Source: Candidatus Acidiferrales bacterium
Lineage (GTDB): Bacteria > Acidobacteriota > Terriglobia > Acidiferrales > UBA7541
Assembly: GCA_030038275.1 (NCBI GenBank)
Contig: JASHPG010000100.1
Coordinates: forward strand, 32,057 to 96,056
Reading direction: 5' to 3'
Length of the DNA stretch: 64,000 nt
Made by a program: the position numbers and the translations under genes. Numbering within the stretch: the first letter of the stretch is position 1; every line of letters starts with the position of its first letter. The notes beneath the pieces are model-generated. The model made no database searches and was not told the DNA's origin. It worked only from the letters and a program-made list of their open reading frames with translations. This document shows, one piece after another, positions 37,601-46,494 of this stretch.

Positions 37601-38338
37601 ACAGGAGAAGTCGAGCACCCAGGAGCCTACGGGATCCGGCCGGGCGAGCGCTTGAGTTCTGTAATCGAGAGAGCCGGAGGGTTCCGCTCGGGCGCTTATC
37701 CTTATGGCGCAATTTTGCAACGAGTTGAGGTTCGCAGTTTGGAGCAGAAGCAACAAGATGAACTGGTTATGCGAGTAAAAGACGCCGAAGGAGAGTTGAC
37801 CAGTCTTCCCGAGGGTACTCCGCAGCAGCGGCAATCCCGGGATGCGGCGTTGGCGCAGTATCAAACCACCCTCACAGAACTTAGCACTTCATCGCCTGCC
37901 GGGCGAGTGACCATCCGTATATCGCCAAAAATAAAGCAGTGGAAAGGGACACCATCTGACGTCGAGGTTCGTGCCGGCGATACGCTATTTATCCCGAAGC
38001 GCCCAGACTTCGTCATGGTCACCGGGGAGGTGTTTGACCCAACCGCCGTTTCGTTCAGCCCCGGGCGGAGCGCGAAGTGGTACCTGGAGCAGTCGGGCGG
38101 CCCCACAACCCTGGCAAATAGAAAAGACATTTTCGTGATTCGCGCGGACGGCTCGGTGATAGGCGAGAAGAAGACGCTTTGGATCGGAGACTCATTGAAC
38201 GCAGTGCTTGAACCTGGTGACACAGTAGTTGTGCCGGAGAAGGCGATTGGCGGAGGCCCGAATTGGCAGAACATCTTCACGTCCGCGGAGCTTGCGAGCT
38301 CGATCACCAGCACTCTGTACATCGCGTTGCATTACTGA
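34694..38338 (+). CDS. Large multi-SLBB polysaccharide export protein (Wza-like)
   Basis: VGPGDSLLIDLWGGISSRIFRTVDREGRVTLPEVGPV; about seven SLBB-like repeats (GDVVKPGAYDI, GMVRRPAIYEL, GHVVRPGRYAY, GDVRKPGIYRT, GAVERPGRYPL, GEVEHPGAYGI, GEVFDPTAVSF); signal peptide; Pro/Gly-rich linker. Confidence 0.92.
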   Translation: MNRPFSLAELRCHHGLRPCMSAACVVVLFLLCASASAQTQEAEPAFSSELGQQNLSLVAAPSADIKAVLIKDPGLMVELKRWIAEDATNHGQLVSEEDLTDDAVYSRLDSDVHFRGIATLLLQQYGYLTPTVNPDSPMGKEQQLLIQERVKWISQEEEEAREQQEQDQQQKVKQIEKARACADGTRTDCPQQSPQPQSTPPLLTNTPTPSLEPPTSPEGEPFAPIPTPPTSPTPPGGDSGSVELAQLLKNGEGNSPELSGLGQPSGASLGGSSLEGMDAGLATPGVMNSPAFMQRTTGSDFGSSGSSQGPFSSGGAMGQFGESFLGMGAISPLQADLYSAPQPKGLEMMSPAYPSGTPVIPPLSYSPSVPPSSSAEEMVMERVPNPYGDIPSLYDRYLQALPRPASPQRFGASVFENGTRDPQLIPMDLPAGPNYVVGPGDSLLIDLWGGISSRIFRTVDREGRVTLPEVGPVMVSGKTLSDAQQIIQKDLRTQFRDISAAVSLSRLRTIRVYVVGDVVKPGAYDISSLSTPLNALFAAGGPTSTGSYRIVEHYRGNQLIQTVDLYDLLLHGVRSDIQPLTSGDTIIVPTIGPQVTVEGMVRRPAIYELKDETNLQQVLELAGGLLPIAALRHIEVQRLVAHQKETMLSLDIPESDDSQQITKELSTFKVQDGDQIRIFPIAQGNENAVYLEGHVVRPGRYAYHSGMTVADLISSFKELLPEPALQYAEIIRLNEPDLHPTVQSFDLANALAHPSQAPVLHAMDTVRIFSRFDFQNPPTVAVLGDVRKPGIYRTSGEVHLSDAIHVAGGLAPDAESDDVQIFRDFPDGKAQIFSVNLAAALSGDPLQNIMLDSRDRVLVHQSPNAAQPAVVYIEGAVERPGRYPLTSNMTVADLIRVGGGLLPSADTQIGDLTRYQWAGQRKLTGVAEPIDLREALNGKIGSSSPLRNGDVVTIRQVPGWNDLGASIKITGEVEHPGAYGIRPGERLSSVIERAGGFRSGAYPYGAILQRVEVRSLEQKQQDELVMRVKDAEGELTSLPEGTPQQRQSRDAALAQYQTTLTELSTSSPAGRVTIRISPKIKQWKGTPSDVEVRAGDTLFIPKRPDFVMVTGEVFDPTAVSFSPGRSAKWYLEQSGGPTTLANRKDIFVIRADGSVIGEKKTLWIGDSLNAVLEPGDTVVVPEKAIGGGPNWQNIFTSAELASSITSTLYIALHY

Positions 38339-40863
38339 CGACCAAAATCAACACCTGGAGGCGCTGGCTCGTGCTTAGTTGTTGTCTTCTCGCGGGAATC
38401 GATGGAGCAGGCCTGACCTGCCGGGCCCAAGTGTTGACTCAACAGCCGGGCGCAGCTTCTTCTTCATCCATCTCTAGTTCCTCCATAAAACGCGAGGGCA
38501 AAAACGCTCCTATTCGAAAGAAGAAAAATCGACCTTCTAAGCCAGACGACTCGTTCAATGTCGCCGATCCAACATTCAGCGCGCCGGACCCAACGAATGT
38601 CATTGGTCCGCGTTTACTGAAGAACATCGCTGATGACCAGGAGGCGATCTGGACTAGCCCAGCGCATTTGCGGGTGTCTGATGCCGATTGGCTGGTGCCG
38701 CTAGGGGCCATTACCGGGATTCTCTTGGCCACGGACTCCGAATTCAGCAAGCATTTGTCGAACTCGCCGAGTCGGCTAAACGAAAGCGACAATTTTTCGA
38801 ACGCCGGGATTGGCGCTCTAGTGGGCGCCGGAGCTGGCCTCTATCTATGGGGACGAATAACCCATGAGGACCACAAACGTGAGACTGGTCTGCTGGCAGG
38901 TGAAGCGGTGATTGATAGCTTGGCGGTCACATACGCCGCGAAATACGCGTTTCAGCGTGATCGCCCTTTGCAGGATAACTATCGCGGACAATTCTGGCAG
39001 GGGGGCACCTCATTTCCTTCGGAGCACTCGGCCGTAGCCTGGTCGATCGCCAGTGTGTTCGCCCACGAATACCCCGGACCACTGACTTCGACGCTCGCCT
39101 ACGGCCTCGCATCCGCCATCAGCTCATCGCGTGTAACCGCCAAGCAGCACTTCCCAAGTGATGTCTTAATCGGCAGCGCAATCGGTTGGCTCGTCGCCCA
39201 AGAAGTCTATCGGCACCATCACGATCCGGAGCTTGGCGGAGGAGCTTGGCCGACTTATGACGAAGTTCACGAGATGGTCGCCGGGCACTCGCCCGGAAGC
39301 ATGGGCTCGCCATACGTCGAACTCGACAGCTGGATTTATCCCGCCATCGAGCGCCTCGCTGCTTTGGGTTTCATCCACTCCGATTACCTAGGTACCAGGC
39401 CATGGACCCGCCTTGAATGTCTCCGGTTGGTGCAACAGGCCGGGGAGCAAATTCGCGCTGAGGAAGGCATTCCAAGCGAAGCCCAGCAACTGTACGACGC
39501 ATTATTAACAGAGTTCTATGGCGATCTCGAGCAACTGAACGGTAGCGGCGAAACGTCGGCGCATATCGAGTCAATTTACACGCGCACGGTCGGAATCAGC
39601 GGATCGCCGCTCAACGACAGCTACCATTTCGGTCAAACCATCATCAACGATTACGGTCGTCCGTACCAAGAGGGTTTCAACACGTACGACGGCTTTTCCG
39701 GCTACGCAACCGCCGGCCGATTCACGCTATACGTTCGCGGAGAATATCAACACTCGCCGTTTGCGCCACCATATTCGCTGCAAGTGCGCGAAGCGATTGC
39801 CAAAGCGGATGCCAACCCGCTTCAGGCGGCGACTCCGTTCGCACAGGTTGACCAATTTAATCTACTGGACACCTACGTCGCAGCAAATTACTCCGGCTGG
39901 GATTTTGCGTTCGGAAAGCAAAGCCTCTGGTGGGGACCTGGCGACGGCACGTCTCTGATATACAGCGACAACGCAGCGCCCATATATATGTTTCGCGGTA
40001 GCCGGATTTCTCCGTTCCGCATTCCGCTGCTTTCCGACGTTCTCGGTCCTTTCAAACTCGATTTCTTTGTCGGCAAGCTTTCGGGCAATCAGTTTCCGCC
40101 ACGGCCACTGATTCACGGCGAAAACGTCACCTTCATGCCAACTCGCAACTTACAGATCGGTTTCGACCGCCTGGTGGAATTCGGCGGAGTTGGCCGGCCG
40201 CTAACTGCGGGCGCGCTCTGGAACAGCTATCTTAGCGTGACATCGTCGGTGAACTACCGCGCGTCGAGAAATCCAGGAAAGCGGACTAGCGGCTTCTATT
40301 TGTCGTATCGCCCGCCACTTTTGCGGAACTGGCTCTCGGTTTACGGAGAGGCGTTGAGTGCTGACGATGTTACCCCGCTTGCAAACCCGCCACGAGCCGC
40401 ATGGAACTCCGGCATCTACCTGCCTCGCATTCCCGGCCTTCCGAGGCTCGATTTCCACGCGGAAGGAGGCTATACAGATGCTGATACGAGTAGGAGCAAC
40501 AACGGCGATTTCGTTTATTGGGACCTCTTTTATCACGACCTCTCAACCAACAAACGCAACCTGATCGGCAGCTGGATCGGCAGGGAAGGTAAGGGATACC
40601 AAGCATGGACGACCTACCACTTCAACGCTCGAAGTGATTTTCAGATTGGATTCCGCCACGCCAATGTCGCCAAGGATTTCATACCTGCCGGCGAGACGAT
40701 AACAGACGGCTACACCAACATAGGTTGGCAGTTTCCGGGCGGCGTGAGTATCTCAGGAGGTTTGCAGTACGAGAAGTGGCTCGCTCCCATACTAGCCCCA
40801 GACCCGCAGACAGACTGGACGGCGACCTTTCAGCTCGCCCTCTATCCCCATTGGAGCTGGTGA
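38263..40863 (+). CDS. PAP2-family phosphatase domain fused to Wzi-like capsule assembly outer-membrane domain (start uncertain, probably nearer 38330)
   Basis: KYAFQRDRP, FPSEHS, SRVTAKQHFPSDV (KxxxxxxRP/PSxH/SRxxxxxHxxxD) followed by a Wzi-like region (FAFGKQSLWWGPGDGTSLIYSDNAAPIYMFRGSRISPFRIPLLSDVLGPFKLDFFVGKL). Confidence 0.85.
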   Translation: MAEHLHVRGACELDHQHSVHRVALLTTKINTWRRWLVLSCCLLAGIDGAGLTCRAQVLTQQPGAASSSSISSSSIKREGKNAPIRKKKNRPSKPDDSFNVADPTFSAPDPTNVIGPRLLKNIADDQEAIWTSPAHLRVSDADWLVPLGAITGILLATDSEFSKHLSNSPSRLNESDNFSNAGIGALVGAGAGLYLWGRITHEDHKRETGLLAGEAVIDSLAVTYAAKYAFQRDRPLQDNYRGQFWQGGTSFPSEHSAVAWSIASVFAHEYPGPLTSTLAYGLASAISSSRVTAKQHFPSDVLIGSAIGWLVAQEVYRHHHDPELGGGAWPTYDEVHEMVAGHSPGSMGSPYVELDSWIYPAIERLAALGFIHSDYLGTRPWTRLECLRLVQQAGEQIRAEEGIPSEAQQLYDALLTEFYGDLEQLNGSGETSAHIESIYTRTVGISGSPLNDSYHFGQTIINDYGRPYQEGFNTYDGFSGYATAGRFTLYVRGEYQHSPFAPPYSLQVREAIAKADANPLQAATPFAQVDQFNLLDTYVAANYSGWDFAFGKQSLWWGPGDGTSLIYSDNAAPIYMFRGSRISPFRIPLLSDVLGPFKLDFFVGKLSGNQFPPRPLIHGENVTFMPTRNLQIGFDRLVEFGGVGRPLTAGALWNSYLSVTSSVNYRASRNPGKRTSGFYLSYRPPLLRNWLSVYGEALSADDVTPLANPPRAAWNSGIYLPRIPGLPRLDFHAEGGYTDADTSRSNNGDFVYWDLFYHDLSTNKRNLIGSWIGREGKGYQAWTTYHFNARSDFQIGFRHANVAKDFIPAGETITDGYTNIGWQFPGGVSISGGLQYEKWLAPILAPDPQTDWTATFQLALYPHWSW

Positions 40864-41042
40864 CGCCGGTCGCAACCCGAGATTCTTATGAACCGACTCC
40901 GCGATCTTCACGAATCAGTAGAGGAATCGTCACAAACTAAATTGCAGTCGTGGCGCGCGTGCCGCATCCGCGCGTTATCCATGCGACTTGCTTCGCCTTC
41001 CGGAACAGTTATGGGGGGCATCGCCGGCAAGAGAGTTTTCTG

Positions 41043-42485
41043 ATGCGTAGCCGCAAAGCGCCGCGACATTCGGACCTGCTCGTGGACGATTGGGAGCGGT
41101 CCGCCACGATCGCCGACCCCGAGATGGCTGCGGCCGCGCGCGAAAAGCGGCTGGCTCGAATGCGCCTTCTATGGGAGCGTCGCGCTCTGCTGGGCCGGGT
41201 CACGGCAATTGGCATCTTGTGCTGCACGGCGATCGCTTTCCTGATCTCGAACAAGTACACCTCGACCACTCGCCTGATGCCTCCCGATCAGGACAGCTCA
41301 TCAGGGCTCGGTATGATCGCTGAACTGTTCAGTGGCGGTAAGGGAGCCACAAGTGACACGCTGGGCAACCTTGCAGGCAACGCGCTTGGACTTAAAACCA
41401 CCGGCGCGCTTTTTATCGGAATTTTACAGAGCCGCACGGTGGAAGACGCTCTCATCGGCGATTTCAATCTAAGAAAAGTTTACGGCGATAGGCGTTGGGA
41501 AAAAGCGCGCAAACGTCTGGAGTCGAATACGAACATACAGGACGACCATAAGAGCGGAATCATCACCATCGCGGTGAGTGACAAAAACCCTCAGCGTGCC
41601 GCAGCTATGGCCGCTGCCTACGTGACGGAACTGGATCGAGTTGTGACACACCTCAATACATCGTCGGCTCACCGGGAACGGGTGTTTCTTCAGGGGCGAT
41701 TGCAGCAGGTGCAACAGAACTTGGAAGCAGATGAAAAGACATTCAGCCAATTTGCCAGCAAGAACAGTGCGATCGATGTCCCTCAACAAGGGAAAGCGAT
41801 GATCGAAGCTGCTGCGTCACTTGAAGGACAGTTGATCGCGGAAGAAACGGAGTTGCAGAGCTTGCGGCAAATCTACACCGACTCAAACGTACGGGTAAAA
41901 AGTATGGCCGCACAGGTCGCCTCGCTGCGGCAGCAATTGCAACAGCTGGGGGGAAAGGGAGCGGTCGATGACGCCGACTCCGATCAAAACGATCTCTACC
42001 CCTCAATCCGCCAGCTCCCGATTCTCGGCGTCACCTACGCCGATTTGTACCGCCGAACCAAGGTTCAAGAGGCCGTCTTCGAGACCCTTACGCGTGAATA
42101 CGAGATGGCAAAGGTTGAGGAAGCCAAGGAAACTCCCAGCGTGAAAGTCCTCGATCCCGCGAACGTTGCCGAAAAACCTTCTTCCCCTAATCGTTGGCTC
42201 ATCGTTTTTGGGGGAGGAGCTTTGTGCTTACTAGCGGCTGGGTGTTGGGTTCTCGGCGAAACGAAGTGGAACGAAATTGACCCCAACGACCCCGGGAAAG
42301 CGCTCGCTCAAGAGATTTTCGGTGCTACGAAAAACCAGTTCGCAACGTTCTCGCATGCTGTCGCCAAACTGAGGTTGCCGAAAGGCACCACCGAACATGA
42401 TGGCGACCAGTCAGCGGCAGATTCGGCACCAAGAGGGCACCGGTCAGCAGGAAGCGTGACCGGCCCAGGCCCGCAAGCTCATTAA
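41043..42485 (+). CDS. Wzz-type chain-length determinant family protein
   Basis: LISNKYTSTTRLMPPDQ; long coiled coil; VLDPANVAEKPSSPNRWLIVFGGGALCLLA. ATG at 41043 is the more plausible start within ORF 40950..42485. Confidence 0.85.
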   Translation: MRSRKAPRHSDLLVDDWERSATIADPEMAAAAREKRLARMRLLWERRALLGRVTAIGILCCTAIAFLISNKYTSTTRLMPPDQDSSSGLGMIAELFSGGKGATSDTLGNLAGNALGLKTTGALFIGILQSRTVEDALIGDFNLRKVYGDRRWEKARKRLESNTNIQDDHKSGIITIAVSDKNPQRAAAMAAAYVTELDRVVTHLNTSSAHRERVFLQGRLQQVQQNLEADEKTFSQFASKNSAIDVPQQGKAMIEAAASLEGQLIAEETELQSLRQIYTDSNVRVKSMAAQVASLRQQLQQLGGKGAVDDADSDQNDLYPSIRQLPILGVTYADLYRRTKVQEAVFETLTREYEMAKVEEAKETPSVKVLDPANVAEKPSSPNRWLIVFGGGALCLLAAGCWVLGETKWNEIDPNDPGKALAQEIFGATKNQFATFSHAVAKLRLPKGTTEHDGDQSAADSAPRGHRSAGSVTGPGPQAH

Positions 42486-42503
42486 CTGGAGGAGACCCAA
42501 CAT

Positions 42504-43565
42504 ATGAACTGGAATGGCGTGCACGTCCTGGTTACAGGAGGAGCCTCGTTTATCGGATCAACTTTGGTCGATGCTCTTGTTGAGCGTGGCGCCAAAGTGC
42601 GCATCGTGGACAACCTCAGTAGCGGAAAACTCGAGAACATTGAAGGGCACGTGCGAGACAGGGGGGTGGAATTTCTCGAAGAGGATCTTCTGGACGATAA
42701 CGTTGCCGAGAAGTCGGTGCGCAACATCGAAATTGCTTTTCATTTGGCGGCCGATCACGGCGGTCGAGGCTACGTCGATCTGCATCAGGCCGCGTGTGCC
42801 GGCAACTTGGCCCTCGATGGCATATTCTTCCGTGCGTGCCGTCATGCTGGCGTCGATAAAGTCGTTTACGCGTCGTCCGGTTGCGTTTACCCCAATTTCC
42901 TGCAAACCCAACCTGACGAGATCCTCTACCTGAGCGAAGACAAGGTCGGTCCTCCGTACGATGCCGACAACATGTACGGCTGGGCCAAGCTTATGGCAGA
43001 GATGACTCTGCGGTCCTACTACAGCGACTTCGGAATGAAATCCGTCTCCTGCCGTTACTTTACTGTGTATGGGGAGCGCGGCCACGAAAATCATGCGGTG
43101 ATCGCGATGATCGCCCGCGCGTTTATCAAACAAGATCCTTACATTGTGTGGGGCAACGGTCAGCAAATTCGCAACTGGACTTACGTCCAGGACATTGTCA
43201 GCGGCACGATCCGCGCAGCCGAGGTCATCGACGACGCGACTGCCGTAAACCTCGGCACGATGGAGCGAACCCGCGTGCTCGACGCTGTAAGAGACGTCAT
43301 GGACTATACCGGTCATCACGCAACCGTCGAGCTCCATCCCGAAATGCCCACCGGCCCGATGAATCGTGTTGCCGACAATACACTTGCCTGCAAGCGGCTC
43401 GGATGGGAGCCAAAGATGAACTTCCGCGACGGACTTCATCGGACAATCGACTGGTACTTCCGCACCAAGAAACGCGAAGAAGTCGCCGCCGTCCTCAATC
43501 GTATGCTTACCGAGCGCGATTCTGTCGCAAGCGGCTCCCTCGAGGGCGTTGCTTCAGCTGACTGA
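42504..43565 (+). CDS. NAD-dependent epimerase/dehydratase (nucleotide-sugar SDR)
   Basis: VHVLVTGGASFIGSTLVDALVERGAKVRIVDNLSSG; MYGWAKLMAE; PYIVWGNGQQIRNWTYVQDIV. Confidence 0.93.
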   Translation: MNWNGVHVLVTGGASFIGSTLVDALVERGAKVRIVDNLSSGKLENIEGHVRDRGVEFLEEDLLDDNVAEKSVRNIEIAFHLAADHGGRGYVDLHQAACAGNLALDGIFFRACRHAGVDKVVYASSGCVYPNFLQTQPDEILYLSEDKVGPPYDADNMYGWAKLMAEMTLRSYYSDFGMKSVSCRYFTVYGERGHENHAVIAMIARAFIKQDPYIVWGNGQQIRNWTYVQDIVSGTIRAAEVIDDATAVNLGTMERTRVLDAVRDVMDYTGHHATVELHPEMPTGPMNRVADNTLACKRLGWEPKMNFRDGLHRTIDWYFRTKKREEVAAVLNRMLTERDSVASGSLEGVASAD

Positions 43566-45148
43566 TGCCCGAACGCGCCCAATTCGCCGAACCAGGCCGG
43601 TCATCTGCTGCAAACGCCGGAGTCGGGCGGATGCCGGACGCCACCCTGAGGAATCCGGATGTTTTCGCGTTTCCTCGGCCCGGAGTTGCCGAACCTCCGA
43701 TTTGGACCACGCGTCGCAAATCCAGGCGGCATGCGGGAGAGAGCGTCTGGCTACAGGTAGCGTTCGCACTGATCGACGTCGCTTTCGTGCTTCTTGATTG
43801 CGCGATTGCCTTCCTCATGCGTTTTGCGCGGGGAGGTTTATACGGTGTCTTGCTTTCCGGTCGATTGCAGCTGAATACCCATCAGCCGATCTCGCGATAC
43901 GTGGGTTTTCTGCTGCTCTATGTGGCCTTGGTTGTCATCTTCTGTAAATCCTATGATCTCTACCGAACTTCCAGGACCCGGCGTTTTCGAGAGGAGTCCT
44001 CCGCGGTTTTCGAAGCGGTTTTTCTGGCCACCTTACTTTTGGCCGCGTTCGTCTTTCTCTCGGGCATCAAAATCGTCTCGCGTTTCGTTGTCGCGGCCGC
44101 ATTCTGCCTCAATGTTCTTGCGCTTTCGTTTTGGCGCTATGCGCGCCGCCGCATCGTGATTCGCCGCGTGGAGAAGGGGATTGCCGTGCGAAACGCGGTA
44201 ATCATCGGAGCTGGCGAGGTCGGTCGTGCGCTGGCGCGCGTGCTGGATGGAAACAAGCTCCTGGGCTACAAAGTAAAGGGCTTTCTGGACGGCAAGCACT
44301 TGGATGAAGCGCGTGTCCTTGGACGTATCAGCGACCTCGTCCGTGTAGCGCGTGCCGAATTCGTGGACGATGTTTTCGTTACGATCCCCTCCGAGCGTGA
44401 ACTCGTCAAGCGCATTGCTCTTGAAGCGCGGACAAATCACCTGTCGCTTAAAATCGTTCCCGATTTCTACGACGGACTCACCTGGAACTCTCCCATTCAG
44501 CACCTAGACGATTTCCCAGTCATCGATCTTTGCTGGCAGCCGATTCCCACATTCTGTCTCTTTCTGAAGCGCGTCATGGACGTGATCCTTTCCGCCGTCG
44601 CGCTTGCGTGTTTTTCTCCTGTATTCCTAGTCCTCACGATCTGGGTCAAGCTCGATTCATCCGGCCCAGTAATTTATCGCGCCCCGCGCGTGGGCAGAAA
44701 AGGACGGATCTTCACCTGCCATAAGCTCCGGACGATGGTTCAGGATGCTGACCTCCTGAAGGATTCGCTGCGGTATCGCAACGAGCGCAAGGGCCCCTTT
44801 TTCAAAATTGCCCAGGATCCACGCATCACCCGCGCCGGAAGATTCCTGCGCAAGTATAGCCTCGACGAGCTTCCGCAACTCTGGGACGTTCTCAAGGGCA
44901 ACATGAGCTTGGTTGGGCCGCGCCCTCATCCGATCGACGACTACGCCAAATATAATCTCGAACATCTTCGTCGGCTCGACGTTAAGCCCGGCATCACTGG
45001 GCTATGGCAGGTGACCGCGCGCCAGGATCCCTCGTTTGAAACTAATTTGCGCCTAGACCTGGAATACATCGACGGCTGGAACCTGCTGCTCGATTTCAAA
45101 GTCTTGCTGAAAACGGCAGCTGTGGCGTTGAGCGGCACGGGACAGTAG
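43565..45148 (+). CDS. Exopolysaccharide biosynthesis polyprenyl glycosylphosphotransferase (WcaJ/WbaP-type initiating transferase)
   Basis: [97 protein letters not shown]. Confidence 0.96.
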   Translation: MPERAQFAEPGRSSAANAGVGRMPDATLRNPDVFAFPRPGVAEPPIWTTRRKSRRHAGESVWLQVAFALIDVAFVLLDCAIAFLMRFARGGLYGVLLSGRLQLNTHQPISRYVGFLLLYVALVVIFCKSYDLYRTSRTRRFREESSAVFEAVFLATLLLAAFVFLSGIKIVSRFVVAAAFCLNVLALSFWRYARRRIVIRRVEKGIAVRNAVIIGAGEVGRALARVLDGNKLLGYKVKGFLDGKHLDEARVLGRISDLVRVARAEFVDDVFVTIPSERELVKRIALEARTNHLSLKIVPDFYDGLTWNSPIQHLDDFPVIDLCWQPIPTFCLFLKRVMDVILSAVALACFSPVFLVLTIWVKLDSSGPVIYRAPRVGRKGRIFTCHKLRTMVQDADLLKDSLRYRNERKGPFFKIAQDPRITRAGRFLRKYSLDELPQLWDVLKGNMSLVGPRPHPIDDYAKYNLEHLRRLDVKPGITGLWQVTARQDPSFETNLRLDLEYIDGWNLLLDFKVLLKTAAVALSGTGQ

Positions 45149-45153
45149 CCGCC

Positions 45154-46494
45154 GTGGCAATGCTTTTTCCCGATGCTAGCGTGCGCGGACGCTTTGGCAC
45201 CAGTTTTTGGGCGCTTGCCGATCAAGGCGCCGTAAGCCTTGGAAATTTTATGACGCAGATTGTTCTGGCTCGCTCGCTGTCGCATTCCGAGTACGGCATT
45301 TTCGCGCTTATTTTTGGCGTACTGCTGTTCTTGTTCACATGCCAGAGCGGCTTGATCGCCTACCCTCTATCGCTCGAGGGCGCTGCCGCCGACAATGCCA
45401 CGCTGCCAAAAGTAGCTTTCGCGGCCGCGTTCCTCACGATACTTCTGGCGATCCCATTTTCTAGCCTGGTAATTGGAGCCACGGTATTTCTTCACGTTAT
45501 GGCAATTACCTGGGCGGTGCTGCTGGCCATGCTCCTCTGGCAATTGCAAGAGACGTTTCGCCGCGCTCTGATGTCTCATCTACGCCACGACGCCGCAATT
45601 TGGGGCGACGCGCTGAGTTATGGTGGGCAGGCCGTTCTAGTGTGGTTGCTCGCTCGCGATGCGGCCTTGACGCTCCAGCGCGTTTTCCTGGTTGTCGCTG
45701 TTACTTCCGCCGCAGCGGCCATCGTGCAATCGATTCAAGTCGGCTGGTCCGCCATGCCCCTGCGCGTGGCCTTCGCCACCGCTCGGAAATATTGGTCGTC
45801 TGGCAAATGGGCGCTCCTCACGGGAATGAACGAGTCTGGTATTCGGCAAGCTTTCCCGTGGATGCTGGCGCTGCTTTATAGCCCCGCCGAAGCGGCTTCC
45901 TTCCAGGCCGTGATGAATCTCGTTGGCGTCAGTCATCCAGTCATGTTCGGCACCAGCAACATTGTGATTCCGGCCGCTGCGGACGCGAAACTCCGGCGCG
46001 GGGCGGCGGCGGCGTTTCGCACGTCCTCCTGGTATGGCGCTTTCGCTGTGCTTTTAGTCTTGCCTTTCTTCGGAGCGCTCTTCTTCTGGCCTCATCCGGC
46101 TCTGGCCTTGTTCTACGGAAAATTGTCGCCATACGTTGCCCTCAGCATGGGAGTTCGCATCGCCGCTTTTGCTTATCTCGTGTATATCTCAGGCAGCTTT
46201 CTGAGTGCTTATCTCTTCGGAATCGGACGTCCCAAGCATGTGTTTGCTGCTAGCGCGGGTAGCACCGTTGTGGCGCTGATTCCGGCCGCCATTCTAGTGC
46301 TCCGTTATGGAGTCGTCGGTGCGATCGTCGGTTTTCTAACTTTCGCATTGGTCCGCGTGCTCCTGTGGGCGTTTTTTGCGGCTCGCACGCTGCGTGTATC
46401 GGAGAACTCCCAAGGATTGGCAAAAAAATCCCTGTTCGCGCGCTTTACTACCTCCATCGAAAGCGCTGCGGTTGATCCCGCGGGACGCAAATGA
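45154..46494 (+). CDS. Polysaccharide flippase (Wzx-like)
   Basis: Polytopic; FGTSFWALADQGAVSLGNFMTQIVLARSLSHSEYGIFALIFGVLLFL. Confidence 0.85.
   Translation: MAMLFPDASVRGRFGTSFWALADQGAVSLGNFMTQIVLARSLSHSEYGIFALIFGVLLFLFTCQSGLIAYPLSLEGAAADNATLPKVAFAAAFLTILLAIPFSSLVIGATVFLHVMAITWAVLLAMLLWQLQETFRRALMSHLRHDAAIWGDALSYGGQAVLVWLLARDAALTLQRVFLVVAVTSAAAAIVQSIQVGWSAMPLRVAFATARKYWSSGKWALLTGMNESGIRQAFPWMLALLYSPAEAASFQAVMNLVGVSHPVMFGTSNIVIPAAADAKLRRGAAAAFRTSSWYGAFAVLLVLPFFGALFFWPHPALALFYGKLSPYVALSMGVRIAAFAYLVYISGSFLSAYLFGIGRPKHVFAASAGSTVVALIPAAILVLRYGVVGAIVGFLTFALVRVLLWAFFAARTLRVSENSQGLAKKSLFARFTTSIESAAVDPAGRK

Noticed and set aside
42558-43439. 293-aa minus-strand ORF
   Set aside because: Antisense to the epimerase gene; no domain signal.
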